Source: JBMNGH01 sp050949725 (GTDB lineage: Bacteria > Bacillota > Thermosediminibacteria > Thermosediminibacterales > Tepidanaerobacteraceae). From it: a stretch of DNA of 64,000 bases. The stretch is from the NCBI GenBank assembly GCA_050949725.1, contig JBMNGH010000006.1, forward strand, positions 62,001 to 126,000, given 5' to 3'. The position numbers were made by a program, and so were the translations under genes. Below are positions 63,738-64,000 of the stretch, piece after piece. The notes under the pieces are model-generated. The model made no database searches and was not told where the DNA came from. It saw only the letters and a program-made list of their open reading frames with translations. Numbering within the stretch: position 1 is the first letter of the stretch; each line of letters opens with the position of its first letter.

Positions 63738-64000
63738 TTGTTAAGCTCCTCTTCTGTTTTTACATACTCTTTTGAACTCAATTCCCTTATATGGATCGCT
63801 TTATTACAAGGTGCTTTTACCTTTATGCCCTGAAAATTACTTGTTGTCTTTTTGTTGTCATGGTTGAAGTTGAATCTGAATCCTTTTTTTAAATATGAAT
63901 AAAGTTTTGATAAAGGGCTTTCATATTTATCTTTGAAAGCATTAATGGCATTGTTTTGGGATTCATTTGGAAGTGTTGGCACTGCTATGTTTTCCGACTG
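63734..64000 (-). CDS. C-terminal part of an unknown gene at the window edge
   Basis: The open frame of 88 residues runs off the window. The visible part is basic and has KVKAPCNKAIHIRELSSKEY; no domain can be recognised. It is coupled to the VWA gene by a four-base overlap, so it might be the AAA+ partner's end, but that is not visible here. Confidence 0.5.
   Translation of the reverse strand, partial: QSENIAVPTLPNESQNNAINAFKDKYESPLSKLYSYLKKGFRFNFNHDNKKTTSNFQGIKVKAPCNKAIHIRELSSKEYVKTEEELNK

Noticed and set aside
1..64000. tRNA genes, CRISPR arrays, insertion sequences or prophage
   Set aside because: No cloverleaf end motifs, spaced repeats, transposase or phage genes were seen on either strand.

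Overview
The window looks like a chromosomal segment from an anaerobic, low-G+C, endospore-forming member of the Clostridia. The evidence is spo0A, spoIVB, spoIIM, the complete spoIIIAA-AH operon and sigK, together with T-box leaders, a 6S RNA and very A+T-rich spacers. An OLE RNA with its partner oapA suggests a Thermoanaerobacterales/Tepidanaerobacter-like lineage; this is inference, not a proven assignment. Almost everything is on the minus strand. Only the P-type ATPase with its riboswitch, htrA and one small broken ORF are on the plus strand. I see no tRNA, rRNA, CRISPR array, insertion sequence or prophage.

Layout. 1-2180: end of spoIIM, an endonuclease Q-like gene and a Nudix hydrolase. 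2257-4870: a small frameshifted ORF, then spo0A (sigma-H promoter plus 0A box) and spoIVB (sigma-F/G-type promoter with a 43-bp tandem duplication). 5014-10830: an apparent operon that starts at a strong sigma-A promoter, first makes the ~600-nt OLE RNA, then reads oapA, tlyA, a membrane-anchored nuclease-fold protein, nadK, argR and recN to a terminator. 10915-14926: asp23-amaP-DUF2273-nusB-xseA-xseB-ispA, with several frameshifts in xseB/ispA. 14936-20156: spoIIIA operon. 20165-23405: aroK, aroQ, pepP, efp and an acidic zinc-ribbon protein. 23414-30993: a type IV pilus/competence-like assembly cluster (pilB, pilC, pilins, prepilin peptidase, pilM/N/O; pilM frameshifted). 31081-37107: yqeG, sigK, a class B PBP, U32 protease-like gene, mltG and queT.

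37211-40362 (plus strand): yybP-ykoY (Mn2+) riboswitch whose last helix competes with a terminator, then a P2-type cation ATPase. 40390-43977: Fur-family regulator, then serA and a class V aminotransferase under a serine-type T-box. 44015-48836: DUF1292, ruvX, aldo/keto reductase-ferredoxin, ireB and a twice-frameshifted alaS. 48860-53890: RseC/SoxC-like protein, tcdA, 6S RNA, and aspS-hisS under a T-box. 54047-64000: htrA, a small HTH-like protein, an MBL hydrolase, dtd, relA, apt, recJ, a von Willebrand A protein and a fragment at the edge.

The most notable points are the OLE RNA/OapA locus at the head of a housekeeping operon, the mutually exclusive riboswitch/terminator pairing, and a recurrent pattern of single-base indels: ten inferred in five otherwise normal genes, and every gene returns to its family length when they are corrected. 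The indels look more like sequence errors than gene decay, but only re-sequencing can tell.
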